From Lewinella sp. W8 (GTDB lineage Bacteria; Bacteroidota; Bacteroidia; Chitinophagales; Saprospiraceae): a stretch of 64,000 bases of DNA. The notes under the pieces were generated by a model. That model was not told the DNA's origin. It made no database searches and saw nothing but the letters and a program-made list of their open reading frames with translations. Positions 16,816 to 25,849 of the stretch are shown piece after piece. The position numbers were made by a program, and so were the translations under genes. The number at the start of each line of letters is the position of its first letter. Position 1 is the stretch's first letter. The DNA lies in contig NZ_SNAQ03000005.1 in the NCBI RefSeq assembly GCF_004375085.3, positions 186,001 through 250,000 on the forward strand. Reading direction: 5' to 3'.

Positions 16816-18972
16816 TTATGGCCGGCGGCGTTTCAAGCGGATGGCGTTGCCGATGACCACCACGTCGGAAAAGGCCATGAACAGGGCCGCCCACATGGGG
16901 TTGAGGAATCCGAGGGCAGCGAGGGGGATGGCGACGATGTTATAACTAAAGGCCCAGAACAGACTTTCACGGATCGTCTTCAGGGTCAGGCTTGCTACTT
17001 CGTACCCTTCGGTCAGCAGACGCAAATCGTCACGCAGCAAGACGACCTGGGCCGCATCGAGAGCGGCGGCGCTGGCGCCGCCGAGGGAAATACCCAGATC
17101 GGCCCGGCTGAGGGCGGCAGCATCATTGATGCCGTCTCCCACCATGGCGGTCGGGCGGTCGGCGCTCAGTCGGGCGATGTGGTCCAGCTTCTGCTGGGGG
17201 AGTTGTTCGGCCAGTACGGTGGTGATCCCTACTTCCCGGGCTACGGTCGTCGCCTTTTCCCGGTTATCTCCCGTCAGCAACACAGTATCAATGCCCTTAG
17301 CCGAAAGACTTTGCACCAGCGCAGCGGCGCCCGCACGGACTTCATCTTCCAGCTCAAAACTGGCCAGCAATTTGTCGTTTTTCACCAAAACCGCCGCGGC
17401 CCCGGCGGGGGATATCAGTTGGGGGAATGCCCGGGGTGCGCCCAGATAGAATTCATCCCCCCGGTCGTTGGTGGCCCGTAACCCAAGGCCCGCTTCCTCC
17501 CGGGTGGTCAGGCTTCCCACGAATTCCCGGTAGACTGCGGCATCCGATGCCATCATTTCCGTAGTCTCCAAATGCTTTCTTACGGAAGCCGCAATGGGAT
17601 GGCTGGAGTAGCCCTCCATGACATACAACAGGCGCCGGATCAGGGCAGAAGGAACGCCGTCCTCATGGAACTGGAGATTTTCTACCTGAAGCTCTCCGGT
17701 GGTCAGGGTTCCGGTTTTATCGAACACCATCCGGCGAATTCCAGCAAATGATTCCACGGTACTTCCACCGCGGATGAGTACGCCCATTCGCGCCAATCGT
17801 CCGACTCCGACCATGACGGCGGTGGGCGTTGCCAGTCCCATGGCGCAGGGACAGCTGATGAGCAGTACGGCAATGGCATTCATCAGGGCCTGGGTGGGGC
17901 TGGCGTAGCCCGTCAGCCATCCCAGGAGAAAGGTCAGCACGGCCAGCCCGATGACCACCGGGACAAAGATGGCGCTGATGCGGTCAGCCAGCCGTTGCAG
18001 GGCCGGTTTATCGGCCTGGGCGGTCTTCACCAACTCGATGATGTGGGCCAGGGTGCCTTCTTGATGCGTAGCGGTTACTTCCACGAGCGCCTGGCCCGTC
18101 TGCACGATTGACCCACCGAGGACTGGCTCCCCTACCCCGCGCGCCACCGGCGCGCTTTCACCGGTCAGCATGGCCTCGTTGGCCCGAACGAATCCCTCCA
18201 GGACGACTCCATCCAGGGGCACCTTGTCTCCGGTATTCACCCGCAGTCGTTGGCCCACCCTGACATCCTCCACCGGTATGGTCACCAGCGTTCCGCTCTG
18301 GGTGACTACGGTGGCCGTTTCTTCCTGAAGTTCGGTGAGTGCTCCGATGGCGGTGGTGGTCCGCGCGACGGCACGGGCCTCCAACCAGTTGCCCACCAAA
18401 ACGAGGGTGATGATGGTGGCCGCCGTCTCGAAGAAATAGTAATCGGGGTTTTGCCAGTAGAGCCCCACCAGGCTGTACACAAAGGCGGCGGTAGCCCCCA
18501 GAAAGATCAGGACGTCCATATTCAGGATGCGCTCCCGGATGCCGGCCAGGGCCGAACGGCCAAAATGTAATCCTCCGATCAGGTAAACGGGACCGGCCAG
18601 GGCCAGTTGCAACCAGCCATTGTGCATCAATCCGATGTGCACGCCCAGGGTCATCAACAGGTGGCCAATCAGGAGGGGTGCGGTGAGCAGGGCACAAATC
18701 AGCAGGCGACGGCGTGCCCGCCAGGCTTGCTGGCCGGGCGCGGCGGCCTGCTCTTCATCCACCACCGTAAAACCAAGTTTGGCGATGCCGGCACGAACCT
18801 CGGTGTCGTTGAGCTGGGCATCGTTTCGGCGGTAGCGCACTTCCTTGGTCTGGAAATTGACCATCACGTCGACGAGGCCCTTCCGTTCGAGAAATCGCTG
18901 AATGGAGGTGGCGCAGTTGTTGCAATCCATTCCTTCAACGCGTAATTCTACTATTTCAGCGGTCTTGTTCAC
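16816..18972 (-). CDS. Heavy-metal (copper-type) P1B ATPase
   Basis: 718 aa from a GTG start. One N-terminal HMA domain carries the metal-binding motif GMDCNNC (about residues 14-20). About eight membrane helices follow. The ion-binding helix has CPC (LLISCPCAMGLATP), the phosphorylation site is DKTGTLT, the SSHPIA motif marks the nucleotide domain and MVGDGINDAAAL closes the P domain. CPC with HP is the pattern of Cu(I) P1B-1 exporters, with YN in the next-to-last helix (SYNIVAIPLA) and MWAALFMAFSDVVVIGNA at the C-terminus. It should export Cu+ (or Ag+) from the cytoplasm. No copper chaperone or regulator is adjacent. The start matches the HMA domain edge. Confidence 0.93.
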   Translation of the reverse strand: MNKTAEIVELRVEGMDCNNCATSIQRFLERKGLVDVMVNFQTKEVRYRRNDAQLNDTEVRAGIAKLGFTVVDEEQAAAPGQQAWRARRRLLICALLTAPLLIGHLLMTLGVHIGLMHNGWLQLALAGPVYLIGGLHFGRSALAGIRERILNMDVLIFLGATAAFVYSLVGLYWQNPDYYFFETAATIITLVLVGNWLEARAVARTTTAIGALTELQEETATVVTQSGTLVTIPVEDVRVGQRLRVNTGDKVPLDGVVLEGFVRANEAMLTGESAPVARGVGEPVLGGSIVQTGQALVEVTATHQEGTLAHIIELVKTAQADKPALQRLADRISAIFVPVVIGLAVLTFLLGWLTGYASPTQALMNAIAVLLISCPCAMGLATPTAVMVGVGRLARMGVLIRGGSTVESFAGIRRMVFDKTGTLTTGELQVENLQFHEDGVPSALIRRLLYVMEGYSSHPIAASVRKHLETTEMMASDAAVYREFVGSLTTREEAGLGLRATNDRGDEFYLGAPRAFPQLISPAGAAAVLVKNDKLLASFELEDEVRAGAAALVQSLSAKGIDTVLLTGDNREKATTVAREVGITTVLAEQLPQQKLDHIARLSADRPTAMVGDGINDAAALSRADLGISLGGASAAALDAAQVVLLRDDLRLLTEGYEVASLTLKTIRESLFWAFSYNIVAIPLAALGFLNPMWAALFMAFSDVVVIGNAIRLKRRRP

Positions 18973-19089
18973 GAACTTATGTGGCTTTTGTGCTTTACTA
19001 CATAGGTGGGCGACGATTCAGGGACGTCGTTCCCCTTCAAAACACGCTTCTCCCCTGATTAGTTAAACCAAAATTAATCTACACCCACT

Positions 19090-19893
19090 ATGCGCATTAC
19101 CAGCCTACTGACATTAATGCTGATGCTCTTGCTGACCGTAGCCTGTGGCAATTCAGAATCCGCCGATACCGAAACGGAAGAAACTATGGAAAGCATGGAG
19201 GAAGCTCCCGTTGCTTCCGGCATCACCCTTACGCCCATGCCCGCAACCAGTGATTTTCCGGACGCCACCATCACCGACTGGACTTACGCCGACGGAAAAT
19301 TCAACTACTCCGTTTCCGGGTATGAATTCGGGATGCAAACACCAGATGCCGATCAGTTAATGTGCGCCAACTCCGCCAAGGGGCAACACGCTCACCTCAT
19401 TTTGAACAATGAGCCCTACATCGCGAAGTATGAGCCGACCTTTGAGCAGGAAGTCCCGGACGGGAAGCACTACATTTTAACCTTTCTGAGCCGGAGTTAC
19501 CACGAGTCCATCAAAACGGACGCTGCCTACCGCGCCATTAAGGCCCAGGTGGAGGGCGGATCCTTCACCTACACTGAGGACATCACTGAGCCCATGGTTT
19601 TCTACAGTCGCCCCAAAGGGACCTACACCGGCAAAGCCAACACGGACAACGTCATGCTTGATTTTTATCCCGTGAACGTTGAGTTAGGAAAGGATGGTTA
19701 CTCCGTGAGGGCCGTGGTTAACGGCACGGATGAGTTTACCATTACGGAGTGGCAGCCCTATTACCTCAAGGGGCTTCCCATCGGGGAAAACACCGTGGAG
19801 TTGTCCCTGATGAAGGACGGCGAAGTGGTTAATACGCCCTACAATCCCGTCACCCGGACGTTTACCCTGGCAGAGTTGCCTACCGAACAGTAG
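19090..19893 (+). CDS. Lipoprotein of unknown function
   Basis: 267 aa. The lipobox LLTVAC puts the lipidated Cys at residue 19. An acidic linker (SADTETEETMESMEEAP) follows. The remaining ~220 residues include CANSAKGQHAHLILNNEPY, where a conserved-looking HAH motif could bind metal, and a second beta-rich part with VVNGTDEFTITEWQPYYLKG. The two halves look like immunoglobulin-like or jelly-roll domains; that is a guess. I do not recognise a named family. It is divergent from the metal ATPase and closed by a strong terminator 24 nt after the stop, so it is a single-gene unit. Confidence 0.8.
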   Translation: MRITSLLTLMLMLLLTVACGNSESADTETEETMESMEEAPVASGITLTPMPATSDFPDATITDWTYADGKFNYSVSGYEFGMQTPDADQLMCANSAKGQHAHLILNNEPYIAKYEPTFEQEVPDGKHYILTFLSRSYHESIKTDAAYRAIKAQVEGGSFTYTEDITEPMVFYSRPKGTYTGKANTDNVMLDFYPVNVELGKDGYSVRAVVNGTDEFTITEWQPYYLKGLPIGENTVELSLMKDGEVVNTPYNPVTRTFTLAELPTEQ

Positions 19894-19916
19894 CACTCTC
19901 CCACAGGAGAAAATCG

Positions 19917-19955
19917 GACCCCGCCCAGCGTTGCTGAGCGGGGTCTGCTTTTTTT
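19917..19955 (+). terminator. Intrinsic terminator
   Basis: GACCCCGC and GCGGGGTC form a perfect 8-bp stem with an inner CAGC-GTT-GCTG extension, followed by TGCTTTTTTT. It ends the lipoprotein transcript. Confidence 0.88.
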
Positions 19956-20025
19956 GAGAAATAGCATAACCACCCATTACGGATTTACCGACGGGCTTAT
20001 CTACCGGCAATTGGCGGGCATTCGC

Positions 20026-20604
20026 CTACTGGAATTGATCGTTATTGTAGACGCAATAGGTCTTGGCCAGACGATCGTGCAGGGCCCTCCGGAAGGGGTC
20101 CGAGAACACAAACATGGCGGAGAACAGGGGAAGATACTGAATGACGCCCACGAAGAAATTCTGGCTCAGGGGGTGGTCCTGAAGAAACTGGAGATACGTT
20201 TCCAGGTCTTCGATTTCCGTGAAATTGGGATCCTGAAAATAGCGGGTATTGAGGAATACGGTTACGCAGAAAACCAGGGCCCAGGGGAGAAACCGCATCA
20301 GGCTCTGGTTGAAGTCGATGGGACCGAGATCATACTGAGAAATCACCTTAAGCTTCATTACCCGTTTTCCAATGGTCCACCCGTATACACTTTCCATGAT
20401 GGGCTTATAGGCGGCGTCCAGTAGGGCCAGTAAGAGCACGATGGAAAGGCTCGGCTCGAATAGCGTGAAATAGGCCGCCAGGGCGGAGATGGGGAATAAA
20501 ACAAAAAGGTCGATCACCCGGGCGGCGGCACGAACGGTAAAGCTCGCAAAACGCAGTTCCGAGGGATCGACCTGTTGATCGGGCTGATGTTCACTATTTT
20601 CCAC
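20026..20604 (-). CDS. RDD family membrane protein
   Basis: 192 aa from a GTG start. An RDD domain follows a short polar head: first helix RAAARVIDLFVLFPISALAA with the Arg and Asp of the family, then YGWTIGKRVMKLKV, then a third membrane segment (FLPWALVFCVTVFL) and a late one (YLPLFSAMFVFS). The C-terminus has RRALHDRLAKTYCV, the usual HD-x-(L/I)-A-x-T-x-V closing motif. Family function is poorly known; some members affect ion or proton exchange. A second RDD protein lies directly upstream (62-nt gap), probably a duplication. An exact TAnnTTTG box (20609-20616) ends 4 nt before the GTG. Confidence 0.85.
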   Translation of the reverse strand: MENSEHQPDQQVDPSELRFASFTVRAAARVIDLFVLFPISALAAYFTLFEPSLSIVLLLALLDAAYKPIMESVYGWTIGKRVMKLKVISQYDLGPIDFNQSLMRFLPWALVFCVTVFLNTRYFQDPNFTEIEDLETYLQFLQDHPLSQNFFVGVIQYLPLFSAMFVFSDPFRRALHDRLAKTYCVYNNDQFQ

Positions 20605-20608
20605 CGGA

Positions 20609-20616
20609 CAAAGTTA
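20609..20616 (-). promoter_or_regulatory. -7 box TAACTTTG 4 nt before the start codon
   Basis: An exact TAnnTTTG match that ends 4 nt before the GTG at 20604, predicting a leaderless or nearly leaderless message starting with GTG. Confidence 0.4.
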
Positions 20617-20665
20617 ATATGTCATTGGTTAGCCGAAAACGTAGCCCGTCAGCTGAATGTTTTTT

Positions 20666-21256
20666 CTAGGACATGGAGCCAGAATTCTGGTCCCGGTAGA
20701 TTACGTAGGTTTCGGCCAGCTTATCGTGAGCAGCCTGCTTACGGGCATTGCCCAGCATGAAGAGTGCCGAGATGATGGGAATCAGGCCGGAAAGTTGGCC
20801 GATGGTGGCCGTGGCCCCCATTTCGGCGGTTTGCTCCTGTTGGTACATGCTGTATTCCATGAAACCACTGATTCCTTCCGCAGCGGCGCCTGAAATCATC
20901 CCGTAGGTAAACCACCAACTGAAAACGGCTCCGAGCAGGAACGGTACCCAGCGGATGAAGGCCTGGTTGATCGTAACGGGAACGCCTTCTGCGCCCACCA
21001 CTTTGATTTTCAGCGCCATTTTACCGACGGTCGCGCCGTACAGTCCTTCCAGCACGGGTTTGTAAAAGGCCGAAAGGATGGAAATCAGGAGGAAGGCCAG
21101 TGCGTTCGGGTTGAACATGGTAAAGTACATCGAAGCACCAATGACTGGAATGAGCACCAGTACGTCGATGATGTAGGCTCCCAGACGGACGCCGAAGCCC
21201 GCAAAGCGGGGAGCGTAAACCGTACTCAGGTCATTATCCATAACGTCAGACATCAT
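20666..21256 (-). CDS. RDD family membrane protein
   Basis: 196 aa from the ATG at 21256 (an adjacent ATG at 21253 is equally possible). The RDD domain is complete: FAGFGVRLGAYIIDVLVLIP, then YGATVGKMALKIKVVG, a membrane segment after WVPFLLGAVFSWWF, and the closing QAAHDKLAETYVI. It is a paralogue of the gene downstream, sharing the layout and closing motif. The longer frame to 21310 adds a polar stretch not seen in the family. A TATATTG-like sequence about 30 nt upstream may be its -7 box. The function is unknown; both proteins should sit in the inner membrane. Confidence 0.85.
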   Translation of the reverse strand: MMSDVMDNDLSTVYAPRFAGFGVRLGAYIIDVLVLIPVIGASMYFTMFNPNALAFLLISILSAFYKPVLEGLYGATVGKMALKIKVVGAEGVPVTINQAFIRWVPFLLGAVFSWWFTYGMISGAAAEGISGFMEYSMYQQEQTAEMGATATIGQLSGLIPIISALFMLGNARKQAAHDKLAETYVIYRDQNSGSMS

Positions 21257-21460
21257 AATAGTGTGTTTTTGTGTGTTTTCTACTGATCGCAATATAGTTC
21301 CGTGGGCCAATCCTCCCAGTATTTGTCGATGAACCCGGGAAAATTTACGACCGTCGAATCCCTTCGGGGCACGAATTATTTACGGCACTGTTCACACGGG
21401 AACCCGATGATAAATTAGCAATGAGTCGCAGTTGAGCACCTCCCCCAAAGTCTTCCCAAA

Positions 21461-23560
21461 TCATTTGGTAATTACCACCGTACCCAGTTCGCTTGCCAGT
21501 TGTTTACGCATCTCCACCAGTCTCGATTGGAGCTTCAGGAATTTTTTCAGGCGGGATTCTTCACCAGCAACGGCTAGTTCCTTAATCTTCAAGACGTTTT
21601 CCTTCACCTTTCGATCAATCTTCTCCATCCGGAATACGCGCAGGAAGATTTCCGCGGCCAGTCGCTGATTTTCCTCCGGGGGTTTCTGGCTCAGGTGAAG
21701 GCCATACTTTTCCTTCCAGTTAGGACTGTAGGTATAGGGGCTTACGGTTGCCGTTTGCGCCAATTCCTGAATGGCTCCTTCGGGATGGTGGAGGTACCAG
21801 TTCGCGTCGGGGCCGCTCTTGTGCTGCCGGACGTAGTCCGTCACCAGACTGACCACCTTTCGGTACAGTTCGTGGTCAAAATCCCCGAGCACATCCGCTA
21901 CGTTGGCCGTCAGAAAGGCGGCGATGCTCATATTCTTTTCGGGGTCGTACATTTTATGACCGTCCCGGATCAGCAGATACACCAAATGCTGTTCCTGATG
22001 ACTGTGTCCCAGCAACGGTAAGTCCGGCAATGTTTGCGGAGGTTCTTCCGCGGAGAGATCCTCTAATTCCGGGGGTGGCATCGGGGGAACATCCTCGTCT
22101 CCCCAACTGGGCTCTACGAGTCCGGCCCACTGATCTTCTTCCCCGGCGGCTGGGGGTGGCGGCGGCGTCCTGTTTCCCCTACCCTTTGGTTCGGCAGACC
22201 GCTGGTCCTCCCTGCCCCGCCGCTGTTGCCGTCGTGCCTCACGCTCCTGTTCTTTCTGAGCCTGTTTTCGGCGGTCGGCGATCGACTGATTGACCAGACT
22301 GACCAGCAGGGACTCTTCAATCTGTAAACGACCACTAAACTGCTGCAGATAGCCGGCCCGCTTGAGGGGATCATCGACCAGGGCCAGGGTAGCACCGATT
22401 GACCGGATGGCGTCCGTCCGGGCGGCCACGTCATTGCCGGCCTCCTCCAACAGCAGATCGGCCTTGAAGAACAGAAAGTCCTGCCGCTGTTTCTCCAGGT
22501 AATCGCCAAAGGCGGTAGTACCCACGGACTGCATGTAGCTGTCCGGGTCCTCTCCGTCGGGTAGGATGACCACGCGCACGTTCAGGCCTTCCACCAGCAG
22601 CACGTCTACACCACGCAGGGCGGCCTTAATGCCCGCCTTGTCCCCGTCGTAGAGCAGGGTTACGTTTTCCGTTTGCCGCTTGATGAGCCGGGCCTGCCCG
22701 GGGGTCAGGCTGGTTCCGGACGTGGCCACCACGTTTTCTATTCCGTGCTGGTGCAGACTGATAACGTCCGTGTACCCTTCCACCATGTAGACGTTGTCCA
22801 GCTTCCGGACCGACCGACGCGCCTGGTGGAGGCCGTAGAGCACGTCGGACTTGTGGTAGACTTCGGTCTCGGGGCTGTTGACGTACTTGGGGGCCTTGAC
22901 GTCCTTTTTGAGGATTCGCCCCGCAAAGGCAATCGGTTTGCCGCCCAGATTATGGATGGTAAACATGACCCGGTCAAAGAAAAAGTCTCGCTTATTCCGG
23001 ACCAGCCCCAGCTTTTCCAGTTGTTCTTCTTTATACCCGGCGGCTACCGCCGCCTTGAAGAAGGCATCTCGCTGCAGGGGAGCATATCCCAGGCCAAATT
23101 TTTCCATGACATCGCGGCGAAAGCCGCGACTTTTGAAGTAGCTCAGCCCGATGCTTTTGCCTTCCTCGGTATTGTACAACTGGTCCTCAAACCATTTGCG
23201 GGCAAAGTCATTTACCAGCAGGAGGCTCTCTTTTTCCTGCCGTTCCTGCCGCACTTCCTGGCTCACCTCCTTTTCTTCCAGCTTCAGGTTATAGCGATCC
23301 GCCAGCCAGCGGATGGCGTCCGGGAAGGAAAGTTGTTCGAGCGTCATGAGGAATTTCACCGGGTCCCCCCCTTCTCCGCAGCCGAAGCACTTATAGATGT
23401 TTCGGGAAGGATTGACGTTGAAGCTCGGGGTCTTCTCGTTGTGGAAGGGACATAGTCCGATCATATTCTGTCCCCGACGGCGAAGATTGACGAAATCTCC
23501 CACCACATCTTCGATGCGGGCAGTATCAATTACCTCTCGTACACTTTCTTCGGTGATCAT
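21461..23560 (-). CDS. dnaG: DNA primase
   Basis: 699 aa from the ATG at 23560. DnaG makes RNA primers at the replication fork. The N-terminal zinc ribbon is visible (GLCPFHNEKTPSF ... IYKCFGCGEGGD), followed by the RNA-polymerase core and the TOPRIM domain (VYMVEGYTDVISLHQHG ... LLYDGDKAGIKAALRG). A charged and proline-rich linker at about residues 430-510 (QKEQEREARRQQRRGREDQ and a PPPPPA run) separates the core from a C-terminal helicase-interaction domain. The frame extends to a TTG at 23569, but that codon overlaps the promoter box and ATG at 23560 fits the family start (MITEESVREVID). It is not in an rpsU-dnaG-rpoD operon here. Confidence 0.96.
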   Translation of the reverse strand: MITEESVREVIDTARIEDVVGDFVNLRRRGQNMIGLCPFHNEKTPSFNVNPSRNIYKCFGCGEGGDPVKFLMTLEQLSFPDAIRWLADRYNLKLEEKEVSQEVRQERQEKESLLLVNDFARKWFEDQLYNTEEGKSIGLSYFKSRGFRRDVMEKFGLGYAPLQRDAFFKAAVAAGYKEEQLEKLGLVRNKRDFFFDRVMFTIHNLGGKPIAFAGRILKKDVKAPKYVNSPETEVYHKSDVLYGLHQARRSVRKLDNVYMVEGYTDVISLHQHGIENVVATSGTSLTPGQARLIKRQTENVTLLYDGDKAGIKAALRGVDVLLVEGLNVRVVILPDGEDPDSYMQSVGTTAFGDYLEKQRQDFLFFKADLLLEEAGNDVAARTDAIRSIGATLALVDDPLKRAGYLQQFSGRLQIEESLLVSLVNQSIADRRKQAQKEQEREARRQQRRGREDQRSAEPKGRGNRTPPPPPAAGEEDQWAGLVEPSWGDEDVPPMPPPELEDLSAEEPPQTLPDLPLLGHSHQEQHLVYLLIRDGHKMYDPEKNMSIAAFLTANVADVLGDFDHELYRKVVSLVTDYVRQHKSGPDANWYLHHPEGAIQELAQTATVSPYTYSPNWKEKYGLHLSQKPPEENQRLAAEIFLRVFRMEKIDRKVKENVLKIKELAVAGEESRLKKFLKLQSRLVEMRKQLASELGTVVITK

Positions 23561-23566
23561 CCGGGT

Positions 23567-23574
23567 CAAAGATA
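23567..23574 (-). promoter_or_regulatory. -7 box TATCTTTG 6 nt before dnaG start
   Basis: An exact TAnnTTTG match that ends 6 nt before the ATG at 23560, so the dnaG leader would be 0-3 nt. No convincing -33 TTTG is visible. Confidence 0.5.
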
Positions 23575-23701
23575 CGGCACACCAATCGTGTCACCGGCGC
23601 GTCACTTCACTGAATTGCGAAATCAGCTAATCCCCCGTATTTGCTAGGCTCCGGGGTATTTTTGCATTTATTTAACAGTTTAACGTGCATACTTTTTGCC
23701 C

Positions 23702-23833
23702 TCCGGGGCGTCTGTATAGGCAAAGGATCAAATGATCCGGGCCGCGAAGGCCGAACCAAAGAATTAATGGGTGTTCTCATAGTGTGTGGACTGTCCCGGC
23801 ATCGTTTCTTCGATGACCGGGGCAGTTTTTTTT
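23702..23833 (+). ncRNA. Candidate small structured RNA with own terminator
   Basis: In the 413-nt gap behind dnaG, a strong plus-strand terminator (23790-23833) has no plus-strand gene before it. Upstream, TACTTTTTG (23690-23698), a TAnnTTTG-like box with one extra T, would start a transcript near 23702. Between them lie a GGATC-AAAT-GATCC hairpin (23725-23738) and a GGCC-GCGAA-GGCC hairpin (23740-23752). The predicted RNA is about 130 nt. The only plus-strand frame here lacks a credible start and runs through the terminator. It could belong to a known class such as the flavobacterial 6S-like RNA, which I cannot confirm. Target and role are unknown. Confidence 0.45.
23790..23833 (+). terminator. 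Intrinsic terminator of the candidate small RNA
   Basis: ACTGTCCCGG pairs with CCGGGGCAGT (one G-U), extended inward by CATCG/CGATG, followed by eight T. It has no T tract in the minus direction, so it acts on plus-strand transcripts only. Confidence 0.85.
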
Positions 23834-23973
23834 GGGCAGTCCTCAGCGATTGATATCATGGATGACGCTTGACAACCCATCAGAATACCCACTGCCTGGC
23901 ACCTGCGGTCCCTCGCCCACTGCTAAAATCTCACCTGCTTTTCTTAGCCTCCAAAAAGACTTATCGGGGCCCC

Positions 23974-25677
23974 TTACTTGCCGCCCTTACGGTGCTTCTT
24001 CTTGGTGCGGGGCTTAAAGTTTCCGGCACGAAATTGCTTCGGCTTTTTCTTTCCACGGGGAGGCTTGGTGCCGATGGAAGCGCCCCCCTCAAAGATGCGC
24101 ATGTTGAGTTCCTGTCCCTTATCGACCACGCCCACGAAGGCCGCGACCACGCGCTTGGCTTCCCGGCTATCGACGTCAATATAGGTAAGGTTGTTTTGCA
24201 GATCAATCCGGCCGAGGTCAATTTTTCTACCCGGAATTTTCCGGTTGATCATGCCGATGACCTGAGGCACGGAGTATCCCTGTTTTTTGCCTGCCGACAT
24301 GCACAGGCGGGTGAAGCTGCCGGAACCCCGTTTGGATTTTTCTTCCTTCCGACGGTCATTCTGTACGGTCCGCTGTTCGCTCAGGTGCTTGCTCAGGTCG
24401 GACAGGCCGTAGGCGAGGAACTGCTGGATGAGTTCTTCCTTTTCCAATTCCCCGAATGCCGCAATGACTTCGGGCAGGAAGCCCGCCAGCTTGTCGTCCA
24501 GTTTGGCCGCCTTGACGGATTCGGCAAACCGGAGTGCCCGGCGCAGGTATACTTCTTCCTGGCTGGGAACGTCCTTGAGTTCAAAACTGATGTTGGAATA
24601 TTTCTCAATATCCCGGATTTTTCGGAGCTCCCGTCCCGTCACGATACTCAGGGCAATGCCCTCCTTTCCGGCCCGGCCCGTACGGCCGCTACGGTGGACG
24701 TAGACTTCGGGAGCATCGGGAAGGTTGTAATTAATCACGTGGGTGAGGTCCTGTACGTCCAGTCCGCGGGCGGCTACGTCGGTGGCCACCAGCAGCTTGA
24801 TCCGCTGCCGCCGGAAGCGATTCATGACGTCATCCCGCTGGGCCTGAGACATATCGCCGTGGAGGGCGTCCGCCGCGTGGCCGGCAAAGCGCAAGTCTTC
24901 GCTGACGCCGTCGACTTCCCGCCGGGTACGACAAAAGATCACGGCGTACATATCCGGCTCGAGTTCCACCAAGAGGCGCAGGAGAGCAAAGCGGTCGGAA
25001 GCTTTGATCTTGAAGTACTGGTGCGCTACTTTAGAGTTTCCGGCATCGGAGTGGCCCGCGCTGATCTCCGCGGGATCATTCATGTAGTCTTCGGAAATGC
25101 GCTTGGCCTCCTTGGGCATGGTGGCGCTGAAGAGCAAGGTCTGTTTATTCTCGGGAGTGGCCGCCAGAATGGCGTTCAGTTCCTCCTGGAAGCCCATGTT
25201 CAGCATCTCGTCCGCTTCGTCGAGTACGACCCGATCGAGCAGATCGACCTTCAGCTTCTTGCGGTTGATGAGGTCCAGGGTCCGTCCCGGCGTGCCGACA
25301 ATGATCTGGGCACCCTCTTCGATGGCCCGGATCTGTTGTCCGATGGGCGCACCGCCGTATACCGCGGCTACTTCGACGCCCTTGCGGAAGCGAGCGAAAG
25401 CCGCCAGGTCTTTGGCAATCTGGAGGCAAAGCTCCCGGGTAGGACAAAGAATCAGGGCCTGAACGGCCACTACGTCAACGTTGATGTCGTTGACGACCGG
25501 CAGGCCGAAGCCCGCCGTCTTCCCCGTACCCGTGCGCGCCAGGGCGACCAGGTCCCGGCTGGATTCCATGATCATGGGTATGGTCTCCGCCTGAATGGGG
25601 GTTGGGTTGATAAAACCAAGTTCTGCTACCGCACGCTTAACGTCTTCGCGCAGCTCGCTTTCCTGAAAAGTCTCCAT
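23974..25677 (-). CDS. DEAD-box RNA helicase (DeaD/CsdA type)
   Basis: 567 aa. ATP-dependent RNA helicase of the kind used in ribosome assembly and cold adaptation. Motifs in order: Q motif (FINPTPIQAETIPMI), Walker A (ARTGTGKTAGF), PTRELC, DEAD (VVLDEADEMLNMGFQEE), SAT, ARGLDVQDLTHVINYNLP and the HRSGRTGRAG box. After residue ~370 comes a helical dimerisation-like stretch. A DbpA-type RNA-binding domain follows at about 445-520 (FTRLCMSAGKKQGYSVPQVIGM). The protein ends in a basic tail (PRTKKKHRKGGK). A -7 box lies about 100 nt upstream, which gives a fairly long 5' leader, as seen for cold-shock RNAs. Substrate RNA cannot be told from sequence. Confidence 0.94.
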   Translation of the reverse strand: METFQESELREDVKRAVAELGFINPTPIQAETIPMIMESSRDLVALARTGTGKTAGFGLPVVNDINVDVVAVQALILCPTRELCLQIAKDLAAFARFRKGVEVAAVYGGAPIGQQIRAIEEGAQIIVGTPGRTLDLINRKKLKVDLLDRVVLDEADEMLNMGFQEELNAILAATPENKQTLLFSATMPKEAKRISEDYMNDPAEISAGHSDAGNSKVAHQYFKIKASDRFALLRLLVELEPDMYAVIFCRTRREVDGVSEDLRFAGHAADALHGDMSQAQRDDVMNRFRRQRIKLLVATDVAARGLDVQDLTHVINYNLPDAPEVYVHRSGRTGRAGKEGIALSIVTGRELRKIRDIEKYSNISFELKDVPSQEEVYLRRALRFAESVKAAKLDDKLAGFLPEVIAAFGELEKEELIQQFLAYGLSDLSKHLSEQRTVQNDRRKEEKSKRGSGSFTRLCMSAGKKQGYSVPQVIGMINRKIPGRKIDLGRIDLQNNLTYIDVDSREAKRVVAAFVGVVDKGQELNMRIFEGGASIGTKPPRGKKKPKQFRAGNFKPRTKKKHRKGGK

Positions 25678-25775
25678 TTCTCCGATAAAATTTGTGGGTG
25701 AAATGGCTTACCACGAACTGCGTCGCCACCGACACAGGAAAACGTAAACAACGGGATCACCCCTATTTGAGGGGG

Positions 25776-25783
25776 CAAAGGTA
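25776..25783 (-). promoter_or_regulatory. Putative -7 promoter box TACCTTTG
   Basis: An exact TAnnTTTG match 98 nt before the DEAD-box start at 25677, giving a leader of about 95 nt, much longer than for most genes in this window. Confidence 0.45.
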
Positions 25784-25849
25784 CGCAGGAATTAATTGGG
25801 AATCAGATAATTCCGAATTTATGAAAATTTGGGTACGCCGAAAGTGAAC

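Noticed and set aside
20026-21256. Frameshifted single RDD gene
   Set aside because: Both halves have complete RDD motifs, their own starts and a 62-nt gap, so they are tandem paralogues.
23641-23853. 70-codon plus-strand frame behind dnaG
   Set aside because: It begins with TTG, has no family features, and runs straight through a strong terminator; the small RNA reading fits better.
23869-25701. Long open frames antisense to the DEAD-box helicase gene
   Set aside because: They are shadows of a GC-rich gene with clear helicase motifs on the minus strand; the translation lacks any domain.
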